From contig JAAESI010000071.1 of assembly GCA_024229515.1 (NCBI GenBank), positions 68,023 through 132,022 of the forward strand: a stretch of 64,000 bases of DNA. The letters run 5' to 3'. Both the position numbers and the translations under genes were made by a program. Origin of the DNA: Pseudomonadota bacterium. Lineage in GTDB: Bacteria > Myxococcota_A > UBA796 > UBA9615. Shown in pieces: positions 37,683-46,147 of the stretch. The notes beneath the pieces were generated by a model that did not search any database, was not told the origin of the DNA, and saw nothing but the letters and a program-made list of their open reading frames with translations. Within the stretch, counting starts at the first letter, position 1. Every line of letters starts with the position of its first letter.

Positions 37683-39195
37683 GGAGGTCGCGCAGGTCTT
37701 TGTCCGCCTCCTTGCCCCAGATCTCGGGGGGGAGCGTGATGTCGGCGCGCCGGAAGACCACCCAGTAGCGCCCCCGGGGCAGGCCCAGGTCGAGGGTCGA
37801 GTGGTAGCGGTAGCCCCCGTGGGTCAGCATCGATCGCACGATGCCGTGCTCGGTGGTGCCGAAGCGGGGGTCTCCCCGGAGGGGATCGACGATCGGATCT
37901 TCGCTGCGGGCGAGCACGAGCCCGGGGTTCCGCTCCCGGAAGTAGGCCTCGTCCCAGGCCTTGTCGCCGTGCTTGCCCTCCAGCAGGGCGATGTGGCGGT
38001 CCGTGAGGCCGACCAGATCCAGGATGGCGCCGTCGAAGAAGTAGCCGAACCGCCCGATGTCGGCCATCGCGACGAGCTCGATGCCATCGGTCTGGTTGGC
38101 CGCTTCGGCGAGCATGGAGGCTTCCCACGGCACCTGTTTGGTGTGGTCCCAGCCGGTGCCGAACGCGACCCCCGCGGCGAGCACCCAGGCGGCCGCGAGG
38201 GCCCCCGTCAGGCGGACCTTGTCGGACAGGCCGGCGCCCACGCCGCAGAGCACGGCCCCGCCCACGGCGGGCACTACGAGCCGTCGCAGACCGGGCATCC
38301 AGTCCCCGCCGGACCACGTCGTGCCCGCGATCATTACCAGCAGCACGGTGGCGGCGGCGCGTGTCCAGGGCAGCTTGCGAAGCGCCGGTCCGGCGGCGCC
38401 CAGACCCACGAAGCCGGTGGCGTAGACCAGCCCCGCGGCGACGTAGTCCACGCCTTCGGACAGTACCCCGGGCTTGGCGTGGAAGGTGTTCGGTACCAGC
38501 TCGCCGTAGTACGCCAGCCGGAACCCCTCCATCCCCGCGCAGATCAACCCGAACGGCACCGCGACGAGGATCGCGGTGCGGAGCCGCGAAGCCATCGCGG
38601 CGATCACGAGCCCCCCCAACAAGACCCCCTCGGGCCGAGTCATCGCCAACAGACCGAGCAGGACCCCCAGGCCAACCGCAGCGCCGCTGAACCCCGTCTC
38701 CGGGGAATGCCAAACATGGTCTGCCCGCTCCGCGGCCAGGATGAAGAGGAGCCCCCAGAGGGGGGTCTCGAGACCACTCATGGCGAAGTACGCCAGGTTC
38801 CCCATCGCCGCGACGATCCCGCCCGCTACGGCTCCCGCGAGCACGGCGTTGCCCCCGGCTCGGCCCGCGATCCGGGCCGCCAGCAGCACCACCACCACGA
38901 TCGTCGCGAGGTGGCAGGCCCCGCCCACGATTCGAGCCCCGCCCAACGGGTCGGCTTCGGGCGCGAGGGCGATCCAGATCGCCGACAGCAGCGTCCACAG
39001 GAGGTTGGTCATGCCCTCGACCGGCGGCGCGCCGACCTCGTAGGTCAGCTCGCCGAACACCACCAGGTTGCGGGCGTAGCGGAACGAGACCCAGGCGTCG
39101 TCGATCGCCCACGTCGGATGGGCGAATCGCAGGAGGGAAGCCGCGCCGATCAGCGCGCAGATCAGCGCGGCTGCTCGGACGGAGCGGTCGTTCAA
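37651..39195 (-). CDS. GT-C-like polytopic membrane protein
   Basis: The 514-residue protein has about ten helices and a C-terminal soluble domain (about 370-514). The first extracytoplasmic loop contains AHPTWAIDDAWVSFRYARNLV, the DD motif of GT-C transferases, followed by GMTNLLWTLLSAIW and LAMTRPEGVLLGGL, typical of the ArnT/PMT-like and mycobacterial arabinofuranosyltransferase-like superfamily. TTG at 39195 is taken as start because it overlaps the upstream stop (TTGA) like other pairs here and nothing better is in frame. Probably the last gene of the TRAP transporter operon. Confidence 0.75.
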   Translation of the reverse strand: MNDRSVRAAALICALIGAASLLRFAHPTWAIDDAWVSFRYARNLVVFGELTYEVGAPPVEGMTNLLWTLLSAIWIALAPEADPLGGARIVGGACHLATIVVVVLLAARIAGRAGGNAVLAGAVAGGIVAAMGNLAYFAMSGLETPLWGLLFILAAERADHVWHSPETGFSGAAVGLGVLLGLLAMTRPEGVLLGGLVIAAMASRLRTAILVAVPFGLICAGMEGFRLAYYGELVPNTFHAKPGVLSEGVDYVAAGLVYATGFVGLGAAGPALRKLPWTRAAATVLLVMIAGTTWSGGDWMPGLRRLVVPAVGGAVLCGVGAGLSDKVRLTGALAAAWVLAAGVAFGTGWDHTKQVPWEASMLAEAANQTDGIELVAMADIGRFGYFFDGAILDLVGLTDRHIALLEGKHGDKAWDEAYFRERNPGLVLARSEDPIVDPLRGDPRFGTTEHGIVRSMLTHGGYRYHSTLDLGLPRGRYWVVFRRADITLPPEIWGKEADKDLRDLLMGLAAPSAE

Positions 39196-40064
39196 GCTTC
39201 GGCGGCCTCGTCGTACCGAACGGTCTCGGCCTGCTGGGTCACGTTGCCCAGCCACGCGGTCACGGCCTGCTCGAGTTCTTCCCGGCACAGGTCGTTGTGA
39301 GGCTCGTGGAAGGCACCCTCGAACTTGACCACGTCAGCGTTCGGCGCGTCCGCGGCGAAGGCGAGCGACTTGGTGTGGTCGCAGATCGCGTCCTTGGTGC
39401 TCAGCAGCCAGAGGCTCGGACCGGGGAAGTCCTTGCCCCGCCCCTTGCAGGCCTCCTGCGCCGCCTCGAAAGACGTGAACCAGCGCGTGCTGATCAGCCG
39501 GTGCACCAGCGGGTCGTTCTTGTACTTCTCGACCTCTTCGGGGTCGCGGCTGATCTGCTCGACCTTGAGCTCGTTGTCCAGCCGGAGCCGCGGCAGCAGC
39601 TTCGCCAGCAGGCGGCCGGCCGCGACCTTGAGCCTCGGCGGGTCGAAGGCAACGCCCAGGCTCGGGTTGCTGATGATCAGCCCCGCCGCGCCCGTCGAGG
39701 CGATCAGGTTCCCCAGGACCGTGATGATGCCGCCCATCGAGTGGCCGTACTGGTACACGGGCAGGTCCCCGTGCTTGGCCTTGGCGTCGGCCATCACCGC
39801 GGCGACGTCCTGGGCGAACTGCTCGAACCCCTCGGTGTGCCCGCGGAGCCCTCCGCTGCGTCCGTGCCCGCGGTGATCCGCCGCCACCGCGACGAAACCC
39901 TCGGCGGTCACGACTCCGGCCATGCGCTCGTAGCGCCCGCCGTGCTCGCCGAGCCCGTGGTTGAACTGCACGATGCCCTTGAGGGTGGTCCCCTCGGGCG
40001 GCATCCAGGTGCGCACGAACAGCGAAATGCCGTCGACCGGCGAGGTGATCTCGTGGGTTTCCAT
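39192..40064 (-). CDS. Alpha/beta hydrolase, monoacylglycerol lipase-like
   Basis: The 290-residue cytoplasmic protein has the fold's landmarks: FNHGLGEHGGRYERMA (HG oxyanion region), AADHRGHGRSGGLRGHT, the nucleophile elbow GHSMGG (Ser in YQYGHSMGGII), a late acidic residue in LLSTKDAICDH and the catalytic His in FEGAFHEPHND. This is the lysophospholipase/monoacylglycerol lipase (Hydrolase_4, YqjL/PldB-like) group. The start ATG at 40064 lies just downstream of the TRAP permease stop, so it is probably co-transcribed with the transporter. Confidence 0.9.
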   Translation of the reverse strand: METHEITSPVDGISLFVRTWMPPEGTTLKGIVQFNHGLGEHGGRYERMAGVVTAEGFVAVAADHRGHGRSGGLRGHTEGFEQFAQDVAAVMADAKAKHGDLPVYQYGHSMGGIITVLGNLIASTGAAGLIISNPSLGVAFDPPRLKVAAGRLLAKLLPRLRLDNELKVEQISRDPEEVEKYKNDPLVHRLISTRWFTSFEAAQEACKGRGKDFPGPSLWLLSTKDAICDHTKSLAFAADAPNADVVKFEGAFHEPHNDLCREELEQAVTAWLGNVTQQAETVRYDEAAEA

Positions 40065-40066
40065 GG

Positions 40067-42355
40067 TCAGCCTCCGGGGCTCAGCAGCATGCTCGTCAGC
40101 CCCGGGAACCACGTCACGATGATCAGGGCGAAGACGAGCAGAAGAGTGAACGGTACGACGCTTCTGATCACCTCCAGCACGGGCCGGTCAAACACCGAGC
40201 TCGCGACGAAGATGTTCAGCCCCAGAGGCGGCGTCAGGTAGCCGATCTCCAGGTTCACGATGAAGATGATCCCGAAGTGGATCGGGTCGATGCCGTACTG
40301 GCTGATCGCGATGGGAGCGAGCAGCGGCGCGACGATGAGAATCGCCGACAGGATGTCCATCAAGCAGCCGATGATCAGCAGCAGGATGTTCACCATGATC
40401 AGGAACTGCACCCGGCTGTCGACGTGGGACTTCACCCACTCCGCGGCCTGGTCGGGGATCTTCTCGAACACCAGGTAGCCGTTGAAGGCGATCGCCAGGA
40501 CCACGATCAGCAGCAGGCTGCCCATCACCACCGCGCTGTCGCGGAAGACCCGCGGCAGGTCCGTCACCGGCAGCTCGAACAGCGGGTCGTCCGGGGCTGC
40601 CGCGCCCCGCTTGCGGTTGATCGCCTTGGTCGCGGGGTGCGCTACGAACTCGACGAACAGGGCGTAGACCACTGAAACTGCGGCCGCCTCGGTGGCCGTG
40701 AACCAGCCGGAGTAGATGCCGATGATGATCAGCGCCGGCAGGCCGGCCGCCCACGCGCCGCGGCTCATCGCCTCCGGCAGTTTGTGGATGGTCTCCTCGA
40801 TCGGCATCGTCTTGTCGCGAGCCACGAAGGTCGACCACAGCGCCAGCATCACGCCGATCATCAGGCCGGGGCCGATACCCGCGATGAAGAGGTCGTTGAC
40901 GGACGGGCTGGCGCCGGTGAACGAGGACTTGATGCTCGGGTCCTGGAAGCAGACGACCGCGTAGACGATCATCGGGATCGACGGCGGGATCAGGATCCCC
41001 AGGCTCCCCGCGGACGTCAGCAGGCCGACGCTGAACCGCTCCGGGTACTTCGCCTGGATCAGGGCCGGCACCATGATGGAGCCGATGGCGATGACCGTGA
41101 CGGGCGAGCTGCCCGAGATCGCCGCGAAGACGATGCAGGACATGACGCCGGAGATGGCGAGGCCGCCGGGGAACCAGCCGATGGCCGCCTTGGCCATGTC
41201 GATCAGCCGGCGGGCGATGGAGCCCTCCGTCATCACCGCGCCCGCGATGACGAACAGCGGGATGGCCAGCAGCACCTCCTTGTTCGTCGCCTCGAACATC
41301 TTCTTGGCGACGAAGCTGAGGTCGCGGTCCTCCAGCACGGTGATGCACAGCGCCGCGGCCATGCCGATGACCACGAACAGCGGGGCGCCGCAGATCATCA
41401 GCAGGATCGCGCAGACGACGATGAGCCAGCCCTGCCCCATCCACAGGCCCGCGAGCATGCCCAGCAGCAGCCCCGGGAAGAGGCCCGCCAGGAGCATGTC
41501 CTTGCGGCTGGCACCCCCGGCGTTGCCCTTCATCGTGCGGGCGGGGATCTCGTCCAGCTCGACGTTCGGGTCGTTGCCCTGGAAGAACTTGCCGGTGAAG
41601 CGCAGCGCCATCAGGAAGAAGGCGACCGGGAGGATGAGCTCGGGCACCCAGATCTTCAGCGCGTTCTGCCGGATGTCGACGGCGGCGCCGGCGTCGATGA
41701 TCTCCTGGAACCACTCCTCGTCGTCGATCTTCAGCTGCATCGTCACGAGGTGGTTCAGCACCCAGACGGTGGCGTTGTTGGCCCACTCCATGAACCAGTC
41801 GGGCACGGTCAGCTTGGCCAGTGCCTCGGTCTCGAAGTGCTTGGCGACGACGTCGCTGGAGGCCTTGAAGAGCTTCCAGCTGAACACCGCGGAGATGAAC
41901 GTGGCGATCCGGAACAGCCGCGAGCTGCCCGCCGGGGACAGCGCCCGATCGGCCGCGTCGATGGTGAGGTGGCGCCCGTCCCGGGTGGCCAGGGACGCGC
42001 CCAGGAACGCCATCACGAGCATCAGGAACAGGGCGATGCGGGTGGGGCTGTCGATCCCCAACTCGAAGCCACTGAACGTGCGCTCCACGAAAGTGAGGAA
42101 CACGAGCGCCGTCATCGCGAAGGTGGCGATGACGATGACGGTGGTCTCGACCCGGTCGAGGATGGCGTCGAGGAAGCTGAGAGCGCGGGCGATGTAGTGG
42201 TAGATGCCGCCGATCACCAGGATCAGCGCGAAGACCACCTTCAGGAGCAGGACGTCCTTGCAGAAGTCCTTGAACGCGCGCCAGCCTTTGTTCCATCCAC
42301 GCGCGAACGCGTCGAACGGTGCGAAGACCGCAGCAAGCGCGCTCTGGAGTTTCAC
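40067..42355 (-). CDS. TRAP transporter permease, fused small (Q) and large (M) subunits
   Basis: The 762-residue membrane protein joins a DctQ-like part (residues about 1-255, four helices with an extended loop, including RVETTVIVIATFAMTALVFLTFVERTF and MALVMAFLGASLATRDGRHLTID-type sequence) to a DctM-like part (about 290-762) with the typical AIPLFVIAGAVMTEG, GGLAISGVMSCIVFAAISGSSPVTVIAIGSIM, LIPPSIPMIVYAV and NLEIGYLTPPLGLNIFVAS motifs. It forms a sodium-driven high-affinity uptake channel with the binding protein encoded upstream. The Q part is longer than the usual 170-190 residues. Fused QM subunits are known in this superfamily. Confidence 0.93.
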   Translation of the reverse strand: MKLQSALAAVFAPFDAFARGWNKGWRAFKDFCKDVLLLKVVFALILVIGGIYHYIARALSFLDAILDRVETTVIVIATFAMTALVFLTFVERTFSGFELGIDSPTRIALFLMLVMAFLGASLATRDGRHLTIDAADRALSPAGSSRLFRIATFISAVFSWKLFKASSDVVAKHFETEALAKLTVPDWFMEWANNATVWVLNHLVTMQLKIDDEEWFQEIIDAGAAVDIRQNALKIWVPELILPVAFFLMALRFTGKFFQGNDPNVELDEIPARTMKGNAGGASRKDMLLAGLFPGLLLGMLAGLWMGQGWLIVVCAILLMICGAPLFVVIGMAAALCITVLEDRDLSFVAKKMFEATNKEVLLAIPLFVIAGAVMTEGSIARRLIDMAKAAIGWFPGGLAISGVMSCIVFAAISGSSPVTVIAIGSIMVPALIQAKYPERFSVGLLTSAGSLGILIPPSIPMIVYAVVCFQDPSIKSSFTGASPSVNDLFIAGIGPGLMIGVMLALWSTFVARDKTMPIEETIHKLPEAMSRGAWAAGLPALIIIGIYSGWFTATEAAAVSVVYALFVEFVAHPATKAINRKRGAAAPDDPLFELPVTDLPRVFRDSAVVMGSLLLIVVLAIAFNGYLVFEKIPDQAAEWVKSHVDSRVQFLIMVNILLLIIGCLMDILSAILIVAPLLAPIAISQYGIDPIHFGIIFIVNLEIGYLTPPLGLNIFVASSVFDRPVLEVIRSVVPFTLLLVFALIIVTWFPGLTSMLLSPGG

Positions 42356-42368
42356 CGTCGGGAGACTA

Positions 42369-43394
42369 CTACTGTGCGGCGCGGAACGTGGCGAGCTCGG
42401 CGTTCACCGTGTCGAGCAGGTCGCCACCGACCTGGTCGCGCATCTCGGTGTGCACCGTCTGCGCGGCCTCGATGAACGGAGCGAGCTCCGCGGCCGTCGG
42501 CTCGTACACCGTCAGGCCCATCTCCTTGTAGTTCTCGATCAGGCTCGCTTCGAGGCTGCGCACGCCGTCGCGGCCCTTCTTCTGCTCGGCCCGCCAGTCG
42601 CCCTCGACGACGGTCTGGAGGTCCGCGGGGAGGGCGTCGAAGAAGTCCTTGCTGTAGAGGATCACCGCCGGCTGGAAGATGTGCTTGGACAGCGTGTAGT
42701 ACTTCGTCGGCTCGAACCAGCCGCTGGCCTGGCCGAACAGCGTCGTGTTGTCGAAGCCGTCGACGGCGCCCCGGTTCAGGGCATCCAGCACGTCCGGCAC
42801 GGCGATCGGCTCGGCCTGCACGCCGAAGGCCTTGTACATCGCCTTGTGCACCGGAGCCTCCTGCACGCGCATCTTCTGCCCGCGGAGAATCTCCAGCGAC
42901 GTGACCGGAGCGTTCTTCGTGTAGAAGCTCCGCCAGCCGTTGATGGCCCACATGTTCAGGTGCAGGCCGCGGCGCCCCATCTTCTTCTTGATGGGCTCGT
43001 ACAGCACGTTGTCGAGGATGTGATCAGCCTCGGCGTCGCTGCGGAACAGGTACGGGAGCTCCGGCAGCTGCAGCTCCGGGACGTTCGCCCCTTCGGCCAC
43101 CGCGGCGGTGGAGAAGCCGCCACCCTGGAGGCGTCCGCCTTCCACGATGTCCTGCGTCATCTCGACTTCGCCGCCGAGCGTGCCGCCCAGGAAGATGCGG
43201 ACCTGAATCCGACCCTCGGAATCCTTCTGGATCCGCTTCTGGATGTCGTACAGCTGATCGGCCCAGGGCGTGCCCTCGGGCGCGACCGTGCCGAAGTTGA
43301 TGGTGAACTCGGCGTCACCGGAGCGGCCCTCGCCCGGAAGGACGAAGACGGCCGCGGCGGCCAGAAGCAGAGAGGGAATCGCGATACGGCGCAT
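42369..43394 (-). CDS. TRAP transporter substrate-binding protein (DctP/TatP type)
   Basis: The 341-residue periplasmic protein has a signal peptide (MRRIAIPSLLLAAAAVFVLPGEGRSGDA) and the DctP pattern: INFGTVAPEGTPWADQLYDIQKRI, GGTLGGEVEMTQDIVEGGRLQGGGFS, LRGQKMRVQEAPVHKAMYKAFGVQAEPIAVPDVLDALNRGAVDGFDNTTLFG and AVILYSKDFFDALPADLQ. The conserved arginine that contacts carboxylate ligands in most DctP proteins appears to be in GQKMRVQEAP. It lies between the TatT-like lipoprotein and the permease, so it is the TatP of a TatT-P-QM system. The ligand is unknown. Confidence 0.92.
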   Translation of the reverse strand: MRRIAIPSLLLAAAAVFVLPGEGRSGDAEFTINFGTVAPEGTPWADQLYDIQKRIQKDSEGRIQVRIFLGGTLGGEVEMTQDIVEGGRLQGGGFSTAAVAEGANVPELQLPELPYLFRSDAEADHILDNVLYEPIKKKMGRRGLHLNMWAINGWRSFYTKNAPVTSLEILRGQKMRVQEAPVHKAMYKAFGVQAEPIAVPDVLDALNRGAVDGFDNTTLFGQASGWFEPTKYYTLSKHIFQPAVILYSKDFFDALPADLQTVVEGDWRAEQKKGRDGVRSLEASLIENYKEMGLTVYEPTAAELAPFIEAAQTVHTEMRDQVGGDLLDTVNAELATFRAAQ

Positions 43395-43444
43395 GAAGAT
43401 CTCCTGTTGCTACGACGGACCGGGGGACCGCGCTGCGGCGGTCA

Positions 43445-44320
43445 CTACTCGGCGAAGAGCTCGTCGATCCGGTTGAGCAGGTCCTGAGCCTTCCTCTTCT
43501 CCACGGTCTGCTCGGGGAGCATCTCGGGGAGCACGTCCGCGGGGGTGTTGATGACGTGCTCGAGGAGCTCGCGGAAGAGCGCCTTGTCCTGCGCCTTGAC
43601 CGCGTAGGTGTCGGCGTACAGCACGTAGGTGGCGAAGTTCTCGGGGTACATCGCCTTGGCCTTCTCGTACATCTCCTTGGACTTGGTCATGTCGCCGCCC
43701 GCGAAGGACGGAGCGACCGAGTAGAAGGCGCCCCAGTAGCGCGGCGGGCCGGCGTAGTAGGCGGTCTCGTCCAGGGCGAGGGCGTGGGTCATCATCTTGG
43801 CGATGTAGCCCTTGTACTTGACGATGGTGCTGAAGCCCTGGCCCCGGGCCCACTTGCCCAGGTTCGACGCGGTCCAGTAGATGGCCATCTGGTCATCCTT
43901 CTGGAGGGCGAAGACGGCGTCGGCGGGCTTCTCACCCTTGTCGATGCGGGCCTTGAACTCGGCGTCCGCGGCCATCGCGCGCTCGCCGTAGGTCACGCCC
44001 TCTTCGAACAGCACCGACTTGGCCTCGGCGTCGTCGGTGTAGCCGTCGGCCATGAAGTAGACCGAGCGGCTCAGGAGAATCAGCGCCTCCTGGTTCTCGG
44101 GCTCGGCGGCGACGATCCCCTGAAGGGCGTCGATCGCCTTCTGGAGGCCTTCCTTGGAGCCGCGCTCGGCGGCCCAGATGGCGTGGGCGTCTTCGTACGT
44201 GGTGCCCGCGGTGGCGGCTTCACCGGTCGTGCCTTTGAGGCCCGACGTGTACGTCTTGCAGGAGATGAGTCCCGTCGCGAGGACGGTGATGGCGAGAAGG
44301 GCGGCGAAGTTGCGCTGCAT
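43445..44320 (-). CDS. TRAP-associated TPR lipoprotein (TatT family)
   Basis: The 291-residue lipoprotein (signal MQRNFAALLAITVLATGLISC, anchor Cys21) consists of TPR-like helices: DALQGIVAAEPENQEALILLSRSVYFMADGYTD, WTASNLGKWARGQG and YEKAKAMYPENFATYVLYADTYAVKAQDKALFRELLEHVINTP. This is the TatT component fold described for Treponema pallidum Tp0956, which forms a trimer that binds the TRAP binding protein. Gene order tatT-tatP-QM in one operon supports the assignment. A sigma-70-like promoter lies at 44374-44401 with a palindrome at its start point. Confidence 0.88.
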   Translation of the reverse strand: MQRNFAALLAITVLATGLISCKTYTSGLKGTTGEAATAGTTYEDAHAIWAAERGSKEGLQKAIDALQGIVAAEPENQEALILLSRSVYFMADGYTDDAEAKSVLFEEGVTYGERAMAADAEFKARIDKGEKPADAVFALQKDDQMAIYWTASNLGKWARGQGFSTIVKYKGYIAKMMTHALALDETAYYAGPPRYWGAFYSVAPSFAGGDMTKSKEMYEKAKAMYPENFATYVLYADTYAVKAQDKALFRELLEHVINTPADVLPEMLPEQTVEKRKAQDLLNRIDELFAE

Positions 44321-44373
44321 GATGATCTGGCTCCGTTGTGGGCGGACCCCCCCCTGGGCCCGCGAGCGCGGGC

Positions 44374-44401
44374 ACTGTACCCGGAACCCAATTCGGGTCA
44401 A
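44374..44401 (-). promoter_or_regulatory. Sigma-70-type promoter of the TRAP operon, with overlapping palindrome
   Basis: On the minus strand TTGACC (44401-44396), a 16-base spacer and TACAGT (44379-44374). Directly downstream the palindrome GCCCGCGAGCGCGGGC (44358-44373) covers the expected start point and could be a repressor site or leader hairpin. Confidence 0.6.
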
Positions 44402-44407
44402 CCCTGC

Positions 44408-44413
44408 GACAAT
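44408..44413 (+). promoter_or_regulatory. Putative -10 box GACAAT before aceK
   Basis: GACAAT ends 6 bases before the aceK ATG. Between lies an overlapping three-codon frame (ATG CAA AAA TGA) sharing bases with the aceK start. Confidence 0.3.
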
Positions 44414-44419
44414 GCAAAA

Positions 44420-46147
44420 ATGAATGAGCGTTCAGTTGCCTGCTGTGAAGCGATCCGGACCGCCTTTGGGCGGCAGCGTCGGGCGTTTCGCAACCTGACC
44501 GCGCGGGGCCGGCAGCGATTCGAGGAGCGGGATTGGGTCGGATTGCGGGCCGATGCGGCCGAGCGGCTGCTGCTCTACCGGCGGGAAGTGGACCGCTGCG
44601 AGCGGCAGGTGCGCGACCTGCTGGGCGACGACGTGGCCGACCGGTCGCTCTGGCAAGACGCGCGCGTCGCCTACGCTCGGGCGATCGAGCAGCGAGAGGA
44701 TGGAGACCTCGCCGAGACCTTCTTCAACTCCATCACCCGTCGGATCTTCACCACCGTGGGGGTCGACCGGAGCGTGGAGTTCGTCGGCCAGCAGTGGACC
44801 GATCCGGAAGGCTCCGATGACGGCGTGCTGCGGTACGGGCCGTCGACGGACGTCGCTCCCCTGGTGGAGAAGGCGCTCCATGATCGGACCTGGGCGGTGC
44901 CGTACGAAGACGCCGCCGCCGACGCCGCGCGGGCAGCGAACCGGATCGATGAGCACCTCGCCGAGTGGGGCTTGCGGGGACCGCGCACCCTCGAGGTCCT
45001 CGCCACGACCTTCTTTCGGGGCAAGGGTGCCTACCTCGTCGGCCGGCTGCGGCTCGCCGTCGGCGACGTCCCGGTCGTGTTCGCCCTCCGCAACGGTCCC
45101 GAGGGGATCTTCGTGGACGCCGTGCTGCTCCACGAGGACGACGTCAGCAAGCTGGTCTCGTTCACCCGCTGGTACTTCCTCGCGGACACCCCCCGACCGC
45201 ACGACGTCGTTCGGTTCCTGACCGAGCTGCTGCCCCGCAAGCGGCTGTCGGACCTGTACCTCAGCCTTGGCCACATCAAGCACGGCAAGACCGAGTTGTA
45301 CCGCGAGCTGCGGATCCACCTCGACGCCACGGACGAGCGGTTCGAGTTCTGCGCCGGCACCCCCGGCTTGGTGATGGTCTGCTTCACGCTCCCGGGGCTC
45401 GACAGCGTGTTCAAGGTCATCCGGGATCGCTTCCCGCCCGAGAAGGAGGTGACCCACAAGATCGTCACCCAGCGGTACTGGCTGGTGCACGTGCACGACC
45501 GCGCAGGACGGCTGGTGGATGCGCAGCCGTTCGAGCAGCTTCGGTTCGACCGATCGCGGTTCGAGCCGGACCTCCTGGAGGAGTTGCTGACCTCGTGCAG
45601 CAAGACCGTGACGATGGACGGCGACGCCGTGGTGGTCGGCCACGCCTACTTCGAGCGCAAGGTCGTGCCCCTGAACCTGTTCGTGCGGCAGGCCGATCCC
45701 GAGGCGGTGGAGGCCGCGGTGTGGGACTTCGGCGACGCCCTCCGCGACCTCGCCGCGTGCGGCCTCTTCCCCGGTGACGTGCTGCTCAAGAACTTCGGCG
45801 TCACCCGCCACGGCCGGGTCGCGTTCTACGACTACGACGAGCTGGCGTTGCTTCCCGGGCTCAGCTTCAAGGACCTGCCCCCGGACGATGACGACGACGA
45901 CGACTGGGCGATCCGGCCCCAGTTCGTGCCCGATCCGAACGACATCTTCCCCGCGGAGTTTCCCCGCTTCTTCGGCCTCACCAAGCCGTTGCAGCGGGTG
46001 CTGCTGGAGCACCACGCCGAGATTTTCACGTCGGCGTGGTGGCGCGGCGTGCAGCGCATGATCGAGGACGGCAAGGTCGTCGAGTTCCCGCCGTACTCGT
46101 CGGCCCACCGCATCGGCGGGCGCCCCGTCAAGCGTCGGACGTACTAG
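44420..46147 (+). CDS. aceK: Isocitrate dehydrogenase kinase/phosphatase
   Basis: Bifunctional enzyme that phosphorylates or dephosphorylates isocitrate dehydrogenase to divert carbon into the glyoxylate bypass. The 575-residue protein matches the family in length and in key segments: ATTFFRGKGAYLVGRL, KHGKTELYRELRIHL, the ATP-site region RFEFCAGTPGLVMVCFTLPGLDSVFKVIRDRFPPEKEV, and the catalytic FYDYDELALL near the C-terminal third. aceA and aceB are not adjacent, unlike in enteric bacteria. A poly-Asp run (DDDDDDDD) inserted after KDLPP is unusual. Divergent from the TRAP operon; its last 20 bases overlap the convergent gene. Confidence 0.93.
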   Translation: MNERSVACCEAIRTAFGRQRRAFRNLTARGRQRFEERDWVGLRADAAERLLLYRREVDRCERQVRDLLGDDVADRSLWQDARVAYARAIEQREDGDLAETFFNSITRRIFTTVGVDRSVEFVGQQWTDPEGSDDGVLRYGPSTDVAPLVEKALHDRTWAVPYEDAAADAARAANRIDEHLAEWGLRGPRTLEVLATTFFRGKGAYLVGRLRLAVGDVPVVFALRNGPEGIFVDAVLLHEDDVSKLVSFTRWYFLADTPRPHDVVRFLTELLPRKRLSDLYLSLGHIKHGKTELYRELRIHLDATDERFEFCAGTPGLVMVCFTLPGLDSVFKVIRDRFPPEKEVTHKIVTQRYWLVHVHDRAGRLVDAQPFEQLRFDRSRFEPDLLEELLTSCSKTVTMDGDAVVVGHAYFERKVVPLNLFVRQADPEAVEAAVWDFGDALRDLAACGLFPGDVLLKNFGVTRHGRVAFYDYDELALLPGLSFKDLPPDDDDDDDWAIRPQFVPDPNDIFPAEFPRFFGLTKPLQRVLLEHHAEIFTSAWWRGVQRMIEDGKVVEFPPYSSAHRIGGRPVKRRTY

